Of a stretch of DNA of 64,000 bases, positions 37,479-48,848 are shown piece by piece. The stretch comes from Moesziomyces globuligerus (Eukaryota; Basidiomycota; Ustilaginomycetes; Ustilaginales; Ustilaginaceae). The translations under genes were made by a program, and so were the position numbers. The DNA is taken from the NCBI GenBank assembly GCA_030849465.1, contig JARVLF010000015.1:248001-312000 (forward strand), given 5' to 3'. The notes beneath the pieces were generated by a model, which made no database searches, was not told the DNA's origin, and saw only the letters and a program-made list of their open reading frames with translations. Every line of letters begins with the position of its first letter. Position 1 is the first letter of the stretch.

Positions 37479-39455
37479 ATGGCGACCAAGCACGTCTTCG
37501 ACAGCTCCGTCGGTCTCGTCGACCGCAACCTTCGCGGAACCGTCGCGCAGAACCCCGCGCTCCGATAGTGAGTACCACAGTCATGCGCGGCAGGCTTACA
37601 TGATGGCCACGCTGGTCGAGATCCGACTCTACTGCTTGATGACTGACGCGATCATCTCTCTTCTTGCCCCTTCTTTGTTACGATCGGCTTCCACAGCTAC
37701 TCTCCTCACAAGGTAGTCTACGACCCCTCGCACCCGAACGAGAAGGTTGCCGTCATCTCGGGCGGCGGTGCAGGCCACGAGCCCGCCCAGGCCGGCTTTG
37801 TCGGTGAGGGCATGCTTGCTGCCTGCATCTCCGGCGACATCTTCGCCTCCCCCTCGGCCGCCCAGATCTGCTCTGGTATCGACCTCATCAACCACGACGC
37901 CGGTGTGATCATGGTGGTCAACAACTACACTGGCGACTGCCTCCACTTTGGTCTCGCCGCCGAGAAGGCGCGAGCTGCCATGGCCTACTCGGGCAAGAAG
38001 GGCGGCGGAGTCGAGGCCGTCATCGTCGCTGACGATGTGGCTGTAGGCCGAAAGCGTGGTGGCCTCGTCGGCCGTCGCGGTCTGGCCGGTAACATCTTCA
38101 CCTGCAAGATCCTCGGTGCCGCTTCGGACAAGGGCATGGATGTCAAGCGCATCGCCGACCTTGGCCGCAACCTCATGGACAACATGGTCTCTATTGGCAC
38201 TTCCCTCGACCACTGCCACGTTCCCGGCCGACCCAAGGGCGCCGAGGAGCGCGGCGCGCTCGCCGAGGAGGCTGCCGAGCTCGGGATGGGTATCCACAAC
38301 GAGCCCGGCTTCAAGCACATGGACAAGAAGCCCGAGCCCGAGGCTCTGCTCGGCGAGATGCTCGACCTGCTTCTCAACCCCGACGACGAGGACCGCGCCT
38401 ACACGCCCTTTGACAAGGACGACGCGCCCGTCCTCTTTGTCAACAACCTCGGCGGCATGAGCCAGCTCGAGATGAACGCCATCACCGACCTCACCATCGA
38501 GCTGCTCGAGAGCAAGTGGAACCTGCACCCTTGCCGCGTGCTCTGCGGTCCGTACATGACCTCGCTCAACGCGCCTGGTTTCGGCGTTTCGCTCATCAAC
38601 CAGAAGCGCTTCGAGAAGAACACGGGCCAGAGCCTGCTCGAGCTGCTGGACCACCCGACCACCGCCTACTCGTGGCTCGGTGTGCAGTCGGGCTGGGGTG
38701 GCTCGCACGGCCACCCGCGCGACCGCAAGGCCGAGGAGAAGGAGGCTGCCGACCACCTGCAGTCGGTGCGCAAGGCGGGCGGTTCGGTCAGCGGTCTGGC
38801 CGACCCGGGCGCTTCGTCCAACGGCCCGGTCAACCCGCAGCCCGAGCTGGTCAAGAAGGCCATCCTCTCGGCATGTGCGGCTACGGTCGAGATCGAGCCC
38901 ACGCTCACGCGCTACGACACGGTTGTCGGTGACGGCGACTGCGGCGAGACGCTGGCGCAGGCGGGCAACGAGGTGAAGAAGGCGCTCGAGAAGGGCGAGA
39001 TCCCGCTCGACAACGCCGCGGGCACGCTGATCGCCATCGGCGAGGTGCTCGAGTACGCCATGGGCGGCACTTCCGGTGCGATCTACGCGCTGTTCTTTGC
39101 TGGTCTCGTCCAGTCGCTCCTCTCGCAGCCCTCGGGCACCCAGGCGGACGCCAAGGTGTGGGGCAAGGCTGCGCTCGATGCGCTCGAGAACCTGGGCCGC
39201 TACACGCCTGCGCGCCCCGGCGACCGCACGCTCGTCGATGCGCTCGACCCCTTCTGCCGCGCGCTGGGCGCTGGCAAGTCGCTCGCCGAGGCCGTCGACG
39301 CCTCCAAGGTGGGCGCAGAGAAGACCCAGGCCATGACCCCGCGCCTTGGACGTGCCACCTACGTGGGCTCCAAGGATGCTGGCGACATGCCCCCTGATCC
39401 GGGTGCGTGGGGCATCTGGGCGCTCACCGACGGCCTCCGCAAGGGCCTCGAGTGA
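37479..39455 (+). CDS. DAK: Dihydroxyacetone kinase (single-chain, ATP-dependent)
   Basis: Two exons, 37479-37567 and 37697-39455, with a 129-base intron (donor GTGAGT, acceptor CCACAG) give 615 residues. The join yields LRYYSPHKVVYDP, matching the family. The DhaK domain fills about 1-350, with ISGGGAGHEPAQAGFVG, SLDHCHVPGR, and GMGIHNEPG where His230 is the likely covalent substrate histidine. The DhaL domain starts near 400 and has the Mg-ATP loop VVGDGDCGETL near 478 and GGTSGAIYALFF. The enzyme phosphorylates dihydroxyacetone to DHAP in the glycerol and methanol/formaldehyde detoxification routes of fungi. Cytosolic; no targeting signal or PTS1 is seen at the C-terminus. Divergent from the SDR gene. 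Confidence 0.95.
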
Positions 39456-40565
39456 TTCCCCAGCCCAAGTTAGGATGCAACCTTTCTTTCACAAACTTGT
39501 AAAGAGATTATCTTTTTTGTCCTTCACGGCCTGCTTCGTAAGGTATCTGGCAATCCCAATCGTCTCGTAGCTACACGCCAGATGTGTGAGGGGATGTGCG
39601 GCGAACAGGGTGTCTGGCTGATCAGATGGAAGGAATGCGGGACTCCGCTCTGACAGCCTGGTGGTTCCGTGCGTGGTGCGGAGGTGAACGCGCTTGCAAG
39701 TGAAACCAATTTAGGCGGTTGCAGAGGAGGGTGACGCAAGGCGGCTTTAAGCGAAGCTGGCCGCACGGCAAGATGATTTGCAGCAAACGCTGACATGACG
39801 CGCCGAAGTGGAGAAAAAGATCAACATCCCGAGCCGTGCGTTTTCCTTTGATGTCTGTTGAGACGCCGGCCGGCTCGGTCAATACCAATGCTGGCCGCGG
39901 ATGCAGATGTTTCTACGCGCATCGATTAAGCGCAGGGCAGAGATGCGTGGGTGGCAAGCGCCTCGATGCAGGTGAGGAGGTGGTTGGCGCCGAGGTGCAT
40001 GATGGGATTTGGAATTTTTTGCGAGGCCTCGGTCGATCCGATGGCGCACGTCGGATGCATCCGACGCTAAGGACCAAGTGCCAAGTGCCAAGTGCCGAAG
40101 TGCGTATGATGGCTTGAGAAAGTGGCAAAGGTGACAAACGTGCCCAGACCGGAGCTAGTGGAGCGAGCGGCCCAGGCACGCACAACGCCTTGTTGCCTTG
40201 CTCCGCTCCACCGTAAGCAGACGGCCATCTGCTCGAGCTTTCGGCATCCACACAACACCCGCCCAACTTTTTTTAGATCCTCCTCACGCCTCCAACCTCA
40301 CGGACCTCTTTGCTTCATATACACTACCTCGCTGACTCGTCGTACAGCCTCGCAAGGCGCGAGCTCATCTGCACTACCCCTAACAACTCATCACCTACGC
40401 ATCCCCACCTTACGGCGATACCCAATCCTGCATCAGGACTATCAAGACGACTGCTTCCAACCGCTCCACCAGCATTGCAAACATACACTGAGCTCTTCAA
40501 CGAACACGAGCATACCCAATTCCCGTCTACTCCACAGTAGCCGTCAGAACCGCTAGGTGCACACC
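39456..40565 (+). promoter_or_regulatory. Intergenic and leader region of the DUF1769 gene
   Basis: 1.1 kb with no supported gene. The last 300 bases are C/A/T-rich leader-like sequence. A triple AAGTGCC repeat lies at about 40076-40098. Confidence 0.35.
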
Positions 40566-42356
40566 ATGCCGCGCCTCAAGGTGCAGGTGGGCTCGGACCG
40601 CTTCCATATGGAGGACTGCCGTCTGAACGATACGCAGCACCCGCACGAGATCGAGACGGAGCACTTCGTCGGCCGAATCCTCGTGCGCATCCTCGACGCC
40701 CCGGGAGCCGCGCAAGGCGAAGCTGGCCGCGAGTACTTTGAAGGTCGCTCGCGCAAATTCTGCATCCAGATCGAGGGCCGCTTCAAACAGCGATGGAGCG
40801 GCAACGACATTCTCTTTGGCACCGACTTTGACCGCTTCGTCGACTTCCCGCGGGCGCCCTTCAACGCCGGCATGAAGGTCGCCAAGTACATCGACCCGTG
40901 TACCTTCTACGAGCTGCATCCGGACTCGGGTCGGCCGTACATCATGTCGCCGTACATTGCGTGCATGAACACGTTCTGTGCCTGGCCCGCGCCTTCGCGA
41001 GCCCACGATGCCGTCGTCGTGCTGCGCCACACGCACCGCGCCAATACGCCCGACTCCTCGCGCGCGCCGACGCCCATCATCGACCCGGAGAAGTCGATCA
41101 ACAACCCGCACAATGCGCTCGTCGCCAGCCCGCACGCCAGCGACGCCGAGGACGAGGGAGACATCGTCCCGCGCGAGTCGCTCGACCGAAGCCGCAGTCT
41201 CAGCGACAAGAACGCCGCCGCGGCCAAGAAGAAGAAGGGCTGGTTCGGCGGCTTTGGCGGTGGCGGCAGCGGGCACAAGGAGGAGCGCATCCTCAAGAAG
41301 TACTGGCGCTTCGTCGGATTCAAGGACGAGCCGCGAGTGCGCGCGCTGCTAGAGGCACATCACGCCAAGCTGCGCAGCAGTCACGGTGGCGCGGATTCGC
41401 CCTTGCTCGCCACACACGCCGTCGCACGACAGGGAAGCGTCGGCAGCGTCGGTAGCCTCGGCAGCGTCGGATCGAACGATGTGCAGCACGGCCCGGCGGG
41501 GCAGACGCTCTCGGTCCTCGGCACAGGCAAGAGGACCGAGATGGACCGCACGCCCGACCGCGCCCTCACACCCAACCACGGATACGGCCACGAGGAGATG
41601 CCCAACTCGCCGCGCGTTGGCAGTGGAAGCTTCAGCGACATCGGCGCAGGCGACATTGCGGCAGCACCGCCCGGTGATGTCAACGAAGGCGCTACCGAGT
41701 CCAACTCGAGCGGACCGACGCTGGTGGCGCCTAAGCCTAAGCATGGCGTGGCCGTACCGCTCGATGAATCCGAGGCTCCGGCGCCGACTCCCTCGGCTGC
41801 TGCCGCGTCCGCTGCTGCCACGACGAGCTCGGCCCCACGCGAGGACAAGCCAGAGATGCCGAAGCTGGAGCGCATCGCCACGGCGGTTCGCCACGAGATG
41901 GAGGAGTCTGCCAAGTCCGACGGCCTCAAGGACGGCGACTTTAAGCTCGCCGATACGCTCGCGCAGACCCACCTCAGCCGCAGCAGCAGCGCTCAGGCCA
42001 ACGCCGTTGGAAGGTTAGACGAGCAGCTGGGGCCGTGGCGTTTCGCGGACCCTGGGACGGATATGATTGAAGACAATGCGTTCATCTTCACCACCCAGTC
42101 GCTGCCCGTGCCTCGTCGCCGCAAGCACTTTGCCCACGAGAAGAATCGACTCGACTTCCACTACGACCCGGACGTCGTTTACGGCGCTTCGTTTTTCACC
42201 GACGCCATGGACTTCAACACCTTCAACCTCGGCATCGGCCCCGTCAGGATCAACCTCGCCCGCTTCTTCCAAGACATGCCCGTCAGATATACGCTCAGGA
42301 GCACAAAGGACGAGAACCTCACCTTTGCAACCATCAGCTTCCAGCTCGTAGACTAA
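40566..42356 (+). CDS. DUF1769-domain protein, function unknown
   Basis: A 596-residue protein with the fungal DUF1769 signature split into two parts. The first, about 1-145, includes FVGRILVRILDAPG, FCIQIEGRFKQRW, GNDILFGTDFDRF and CTFYELHPDSGRPYIMSPY. The second lies at the C-terminus, about 510-596, with HFAHEKNRLDFHYDP, YGASFFTDAMDFNTF and MPVRYTLRS. Between them is a 350-residue polar insertion with KKKKGWFGGFGGGGSG near 222-237 and then KYWRFVGFKDEPRVRALLE. No signal peptide or membrane helix. The domain has no agreed function. The ATG at 40566 is used; the frame runs three codons higher to GTG. Confidence 0.85.
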   Translation: MPRLKVQVGSDRFHMEDCRLNDTQHPHEIETEHFVGRILVRILDAPGAAQGEAGREYFEGRSRKFCIQIEGRFKQRWSGNDILFGTDFDRFVDFPRAPFNAGMKVAKYIDPCTFYELHPDSGRPYIMSPYIACMNTFCAWPAPSRAHDAVVVLRHTHRANTPDSSRAPTPIIDPEKSINNPHNALVASPHASDAEDEGDIVPRESLDRSRSLSDKNAAAAKKKKGWFGGFGGGGSGHKEERILKKYWRFVGFKDEPRVRALLEAHHAKLRSSHGGADSPLLATHAVARQGSVGSVGSLGSVGSNDVQHGPAGQTLSVLGTGKRTEMDRTPDRALTPNHGYGHEEMPNSPRVGSGSFSDIGAGDIAAAPPGDVNEGATESNSSGPTLVAPKPKHGVAVPLDESEAPAPTPSAAAASAAATTSSAPREDKPEMPKLERIATAVRHEMEESAKSDGLKDGDFKLADTLAQTHLSRSSSAQANAVGRLDEQLGPWRFADPGTDMIEDNAFIFTTQSLPVPRRRKHFAHEKNRLDFHYDPDVVYGASFFTDAMDFNTFNLGIGPVRINLARFFQDMPVRYTLRSTKDENLTFATISFQLVD

Positions 42357-42597
42357 TAGATACCGCGCCTCTATAGAACACTGTCATCACAATACACTCT
42401 TTACTCGTCCCAGACAAGGAGCGATTGAGGCCGCAGCGTCACCCCCCGTGAAACACGGCAAAAAGAAGATCAAGATCGAGCAAAACAAGTACATTGTTTC
42501 CAGATGTGGGGAGAAAAAGTGAGGGTCGCAACTGGACCTCGGTTCATACACAGAGAGAAAGGGAGGAGGGCAAAGGGGGGACGAAGAGGCAACGGTT

Positions 42598-43414
42598 TTA
42601 CTTGCCCTGGGCGGCGCCCTTGGCGAGGTCCTTGTCGACCTGGGTCTGTTTTGCCTGTCTTGCGAGCTTCATCTGCTTCTTCTTTGCGACCGTGTTGAAG
42701 TAGGTGGCGAGGATGAAGCGGATGAAGGTGAAGAAGGGTTCCCAGACGACGGCGGGGAGGTAGTTCTGGGCGACGGCGATGGTGATGGGCGAGGTGGTCC
42801 AGGTGACGCGCATGACGGGCCAGAAGGCAGCCTTTACGGCGCGCTTGATGTTGTCGACGCCGCGGGCGCCGTTGATGTAGGCCATGCACGAGAGGTAGAC
42901 CGTGTTGGCAAACACCGAGACGGTGAGGTTCGAGGTGATGATCTGGAGGATCTTGTCGCGGGTGGTGGTGCGGCCGATGAAGGCCTTCTGGAGCAGGCCG
43001 GTGAGGACGTGACCCATGGGCGCCGAGACAAAGAAGCCGTAGACAAACATCTTGAGTGCGCGCTCGTTGATGCCGAGCTTGGCGGCGTACGCCTGCAAGA
43101 GGCCGACGGGGTTCTGCTGCGCCTGGCGCTTCTTCTCGTCGAGCGACGAGGGCGTCGTGGCCGTGGGCGCCACGCCGGCAAAGTGACCCGCAAGCACCTC
43201 AGCCAAGGCCGAGAGCACACCAGAGGTGATCATCCTGTGCACAGTGCGGAAGCGATCGGAGGAGAGGTTTAACGCTCGTGTTCGCAGATCGAAGTGTAGA
43301 TAGCGTGCTTGGGACTTACTTGGTGCGGAGCGGATTGGCAGCAAGTGCCGAAAGGTAGCCGACCAGCAGCGGGTTGGTCGTCAGGGGCGACGGCTTTGCG
43401 ACAACGGCAGCCAT
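42598..43414 (-). CDS. Mpv17/PMP22-family membrane protein
   Basis: Two exons, 43414-43320 and 43234-42598, with an 85-base intron (donor GTAAGT, acceptor GCACAG), give 243 residues. The first exon supplies LLVGYLSALAANPLRTK, the conserved family opening, and joins directly to MITSGVLSALAEV. Later landmarks include GFFVSAPMGHVLTGLLQK, a central TWTTSPITIAVAQNYLP and VVWEPFFTFIRF. Four membrane segments are expected, in mitochondrial inner (Sym1) or peroxisomal (PMP22) membranes. The tail is Lys-rich (KKKQMKLARQAK). Mpv17 proteins form membrane channels of unsettled substrate. Compartment cannot be decided from sequence. It diverges from PRP19. Confidence 0.9.
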
Positions 43415-44697
43415 TCTATTTGTGATGCAGAGTACAGAGAGGAAGATGTGGATCGCGGAAGGAGAATTCAGAGCTCAGCAATTATATTCTCTGGATACGC
43501 ATAGCCGGAGCCGGACACGCCAGCTCGCCGGAGACGACGGGCCGCTACGAGATGAAGGTGGCGTCGTGACACTGTTTGCGATGAAGGCACGTTCGTGATG
43601 CGTCGCCGAGGACACCGAGGACTGGCCGAGGTTGATGAGGCCCGTGCGCCCCCGGATTCGAGAGGCGATGAAGGGCGGCGGCGAAACTCACTTTGGAGAC
43701 GATAAGGGAGCTAGAGAAGGGAAGCAGTGAGGGGGATCTGCTGAGGATGACGATCTGCAACGTTGTTGAAGATGATGGTGGTAGAAAGTGTGGCTCGTAG
43801 GAAGGCCCACGGCGGTAGTGGAAGCCGGCGACCGGCAAAAGCACTGCGCACGAGCGCCAAGCTTGGGGACGCGCTCAAAGGCAGAAAGCCACGGCAACGC
43901 CGCTACGGAGAGCAGGGTCGGTCGTGGCGGCGCTTGCTCCTGGCTATCTCGGCTTCTCCACACTTTTCCAGGCACACGCGCCTTTGCTCGTCCAGAACCT
44001 TGGTGCGCCCATCGCCACTCGTAGTCAAGCCGCCTAGCCGGAATACCCGGTCACGCTCTGCCAGCCGGTCGCTCTCGCTCACCGCGAGCATAATCTTCTC
44101 TGACGAGCACGCCCTCTCACCCTTGGCTCTGGCGCAAGGTGCTCTCGGCGTTGACCACGCTACGCACCGACCCTGCTCTGAGCACGTTCTGCATTCTGGT
44201 GGGCCTGTCAAGTGCCCTCGCCGAGGCCGAGCGAATCCCATGGTTGACCGCCTGACAAAGAGTCGTCGGCTTGTTTTGCGGGGAAAAAAGGGTCTGAGCG
44301 AGCCAACAAGAGCTGCTTCGCTTGTCGCCTCGTCTAGCGCGTCACTGGACGTTGCCCTCGAGCTTCGGCCGTACCACAGCCTGGCCCCACACATTTCGCA
44401 CGGGATCTCGACGACTGCTGCCATTTTGGACCGGTAAAGGCGGATCCCCCCAGGCTGGAAAAGCTGATCAATTGTTAGGCCTTCGTGCATCTCTCGCGCG
44501 AGAGGCTGGCCGCGAAAATTGCCCGACGCGAAGCAAGGACCAACATCGAAGGTCGTCCGTCCGATTTGCATCCGCGCTCGACCTTTTTTCGCCAGGCTCC
44601 CTACGCCTTCACTGACGTCCTTGCCCTCACACTATCACGTCCACCCGGCTACACTATCCCCAAGAGTGCCTTTGCGCACGATCAAAGTGTCCTTGCG
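43415..44697. promoter_or_regulatory. Divergent region between the Mpv17-like gene and PRP19
   Basis: 1.28 kb with no supported gene; frames crossing it look random. No clear TATA box, as usual for housekeeping genes. Confidence 0.35.
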
Positions 44698-46626
44698 ATG
44701 TTCTGTGCTATCTCAGGAGAGCCTCCCAAGGTTCCCGTCGTCTCTAAGAAGAGCGGTCTCATCTACGAGCAGCGCCTCATCCACAAGTACATCAATGACA
44801 ACGCAAAGGACCCCGTAACCGGTGATGCGCTCGAGCTCGACGATCTAATCGAGATCAAGTCCAGTAAGTTCCCCTTTCCCCTGCAGCGCGACGCTTTTCC
44901 GCCAAGATCTTGCAGCACATGTATCGAAGCAAGTGTCCCCGCCCACGTGCAAGGGTGCGTCCACATAGGATGAAATCGCTTTCTCAAAAACTACATATCA
45001 ACTAGAAGCTGTTGATGAGCCTTCGGGCGACGACTACACCACGAGGTCTGACACGCACCGACACATGCGCGACACGCATGCTTCCACACTCTGCTGCTTG
45101 ATCTTGCGCGTCACGCCTCAGCATCTCACGTCCTTTGGTGATCCTCCGAGCTAACGCTGGGATGTGTTTTGCATTGTACTGTCCACGCAGGCCCCAAGAC
45201 GGCTGTGCCTCGCCCACCGCAACACAGCTCGATCCCTTCGCTGCTCACTTCTCTGCAGAACGAGTACGATGCGATCATCCTCGAGACCTTCACGCTCAAG
45301 AAGCACTACGACAACTTGCGGCAGGAGTTGGCGCACGCGCTCTACGCCAACGACGCGAGCGCACGCGTCATCGCCCGCTTGCTCAACGAGAGGGACCAGG
45401 CACGCGCAGCGCTCGCAAGCATCCAGGGCACCATCGGCGCCGGCCCGTCTTCGTCCAAGGCGGCGCAAGACGTCGAAATGGCCGACTCGGCGCCCGCCAA
45501 CAACGGCGCCGCCGCAGAGGGCAGCGGTCTGGCGGCGGACGTGGTCGAGATCATCGACTCGACTGCGCAGCGACTCTCGTCGCAGCGAAAGGCCAAGTCG
45601 AAGCGCAAGGCGCCCGAGGGATATGCGACGCAGTCGTCGCTGTCCGAATTTGCCGAAACCAAGAGCCTGCCTTCGATGCACCACGCCAAGCCGGCGGGCG
45701 TAAGCTGCCTTGCGCTCTCGGCCGACGGCAACGTGCTCGTCACGGGCGGCAACGACAAGAACGTGCAGGTGTACGACCGCACAGAGGACAAGGTGCTGGC
45801 TACGCTCAAGGGACACACGAAACGCATCACGCGCGTCGCTGTTTCCGGCACCACGGACGCCCCGATCGGCGCGGACGCCGCGAGTGAGGCAGCTGCGCTC
45901 CCCGACCATGTCGTGAGCGCGAGCGAGGATGGCAAGGTCAAAGTGTGGACACCGACTGGTGCCACGGGGGCCAAGGCGCAGGCGTACGCCGTCTCGAGCA
46001 CGTCGTCTCCAAACAAGGGCGAGGTGACCGGGCTGGACGTCCATCCATCCGGCGCCTTTTTCGGCTGTGCCGGTCGCGACGGCGTGTGGAGCCTACAATC
46101 GCTCCAGAGTGGCGCCGAGCTGCTGCGCGTTGAGGCTGACCTGGGCGATGCCTACGAGAGCTTCGCATTCCACCCGGATGGCCAGCTCGCCGCTACGGGC
46201 ACTGCGGAAGGCGGCATCCGCGTCTGGGACATCAAGACGGGTCAGAACGTGTCGACGTTGCAGACCGAGCTCGCGTCCCGCATCACCACGCTTCACTTCA
46301 GCGAGAACGGCTACTACCTCGCAGCAGCCAGCGATCAGGGCAAGGCGGTCGAGGTGTGGGATCTGCGCAAGCTCACCGCGGTCGGCAAGATGAGCGTCGA
46401 GGACGAGGGGGAAGGCGGTGTTGCCGCCGTGCGTTTCGACCCTTCGCTCCAGTTCCTCGCCGTGGCAACCGACAGCGTTACGGTGTTTGCGAACAAGTCC
46501 TGGACCCGGCTGGCGACGTTGCAGGGAACCGCCAACCTGACCGGCTTGAACTGGGACCACCGCGACGGAAGCATCGTCGTTTCGAGCCTCGACCGCACTG
46601 TGCGTTCTTTCGGCGTCGCTGCCTAG
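44698..46626 (+). CDS. PRP19: Pre-mRNA-processing factor 19 (U-box ubiquitin ligase)
   Basis: Two exons, 44698-44863 and 45191-46626, with a 327-base intron (donor GTAAGT, acceptor CACGCAG) give 533 residues. The U-box is encoded mostly by exon 1: MFCAISGEPPKVPVVSKKSG then LIHKYINDNAKDPVTG. Exon 2 starts with the linker and Prp19 tetramerisation coiled coil, SIPSLLTSLQNEYDAIILE, then RQELAHALYANDASARVIARLL. From about residue 225, WD40 repeats fill the rest (CLALSADGNVLVTGGNDKN, SAFHPDG-like blades). Prp19 is the core of the nineteen complex, which activates the spliceosome. The intron is the longest in this window. Its position in the U-box linker is supported by the restored frame and residues. 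Confidence 0.95.
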
Positions 46627-48848
46627 CTGACAAGTAGCGAACCCACCATACCGTGTATAATCTATACCACTTTCTCCGAGGCTTCGTGGTCGTCGACCGA
46701 TGTGGGTGCGCTGGCATCGGCGTTCGGTGTGAGGGAAGGTAGATTTCGGGAATTTTGAGCCAAAATTTAAGATGGGCGCATTTTTGTTTTTGCCTTTTGC
46801 TTTTTGTTCCCGTATACCTTCGAACCGACTGCTCGAGAGAGGACCGCCAAGCTCCTACCTTGAGCTTTCGCTTGCCAAGAGGCTCCGATGCCTGCTCTGG
46901 GTCTTCAGGGTGGTCCGAAGCAAGAGCAAATAGCCTCAGCCGACACTACAAACTCGCTCTCTGCCAGGATTACCATGGGAGGATATCGGGTAGCTCGGGG
47001 TTCAAACGGGACGGACGTGCTCGGTGCAGAGCAGCTTCGGAACGGACAAGCTAAGATTCAGTTCGGATAGTTGGCCTGCCTGAAGAGTGCGGCGACCGAA
47101 CCGCAAGCATGTTCCATCGAATCAGACCTTCGCACGGAAGCTCGCTGGGAGCCATTGTGCTGGTGCGGTTAGATGGCCTTTGGGGATCGGGGCCAGAGCG
47201 ATCTAACACGAGGATGGATTTCACCCCGGGCTAACAAACGTCTCGGAGATTTCTTTTTTGGGTCATCCATTCTGACGCATCGATCAGCGGGGCGAGACAG
47301 TAAGCAGCAATACCGCTCGCTGGGCACCGCTCCAAGGCGGCCTGCAGAGGCGCACTCTTCCCATCCAGAGGGTGTGTGTGGTGACTCCTGCGGGTTGGAC
47401 GGTAGAGTGGACCCGCAGCCGCCTTCTGGACGGCCTTTGGCACTCGCGTGAACTGCAGGCTGAGGGCAAAGGTAGCCTCGCAGCGGGCAACTGTATCGAG
47501 CCACGCGGCATGGGACTGTATGGGGGAACCCCCAGAACCCTGACTGCTTGCAACATCGTACCAGCTAAGTTTATGCCAAAGGATGCAACGCAGTTTGGTC
47601 TCTTTCCGCTTGCTCCCGACACGAGCGCGCTGTCAACGCTACGCCACATCACCAAATTGAACCCTGATATGCACAGCATGAGTCCGCGGTGACAGCCATG
47701 GGCGGTGCCCCGAATGGCGAATGGCTCGAGTGACGAGGCGAAAAGTCCACGGTCGCAGCTACCTGAGCCGTAGCAGTGCCCCCGCAAGGAGGTTGGGCAG
47801 CGCCGGGCGGAACCAATCTCCCGCAAGGCCGCGGTCGCTGTCGCTGGACTGGTTTTGATGCAGCTGCTAGACTCACGCGATGTGGGATTTTGCGCTTTTG
47901 CTGAACGAGCGGAAAGTCCGCGGAGTCAGGCGTGATGACATCCAACGCTCCGACTGAACTCCGCGGCTCTGCCCACGATCCGGAAATTATAGCGCCCTCC
48001 TTCTATTTGGTTGCCGCTTCCCTTTTCCGGCCCTGACGTCGTGCCTGTCCGCAGCTCGGGTCTGCTTGCCTTGAGTCGGCTCCCATCCATCATCGCGAAG
48101 GAACGCTTTCGAAAGGGGAGACGGGACCCCGGAGATTCTTTGTGCATGCTTGGAAGCCAATGCGCTGACCAGCCGTTCCGACGATCCGTTCGGAGAGAGG
48201 GGACGATCGAGTGGAGGGAGGCGCCAACGGGTGGAGGTCCGGCAGTAGATCGGTACGCATGAGTGGGATTGGCGAGTTAGATTTACGCTCGGAGGAAAGC
48301 ACAATTTTCCTTAGCCGACGACAGCTGAAATCCTTAGAGCGTGTCGCCCGCCGCCTCAGCCCGCTCGCTCGCTTGCAGAATCACCGCGGCGCAGGTGGGC
48401 GAATCCGTCGATGCAGGTCACCGCCTCGGTGCGGCTGGAAGCTCTCAAACCTCCAGCCTCTCAGCTCTATTCGTGGGGCCCGGCCCTTCCGACCTCGAGC
48501 TGTCGAAAAGCGTCGACACAAAGCGCCGGTCTCGCCCTTGCTTCCCCACCAACGCCCTGCCATCGGTCCCATCCGTCCCTCGACACTATCTGACGCACCC
48601 GCACCTCTCAACTTCCATCCTCACTTCCACCCCACCAGTCCCACCAGCCACACAGCTATCGACGCACGCTCTCCACCCAATCGATGCATCGATCGCACTG
48701 TCTCTCCTAGCAAGCGCCCCACATCCGCGCACGCCAACCTCTTGGCCTTTAGCTTGATCGCTATCACCACTACCATCGACATCTCGCAGGCAAGCTCTCA
48801 CCCAGGCGCACCTTTGCGTTTTGTCATCGAGCGCATACGGTCGCAGCC
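46627..48848 (+). promoter_or_regulatory. 2.2 kb gene-free stretch upstream of the Zn2Cys6 factor gene
   Basis: No frame here resembles a known family on either strand. The last 400 bases are C/T/A-rich, like a leader. Long upstream regions often accompany regulatory genes, but a lineage-specific or non-coding gene cannot be excluded. Confidence 0.35.

Noticed and set aside
45005..45060. Box C/D snoRNA in the PRP19 intron (TGATGA then CTGA)
   Set aside because: Only about 30 bases separate the boxes and there is no terminal stem, so it does not meet the usual structure.
46995..47015. tRNA T-arm-like GGGTTCAAACG
   Set aside because: No A box, anticodon stem or acceptor stem could be paired around it.
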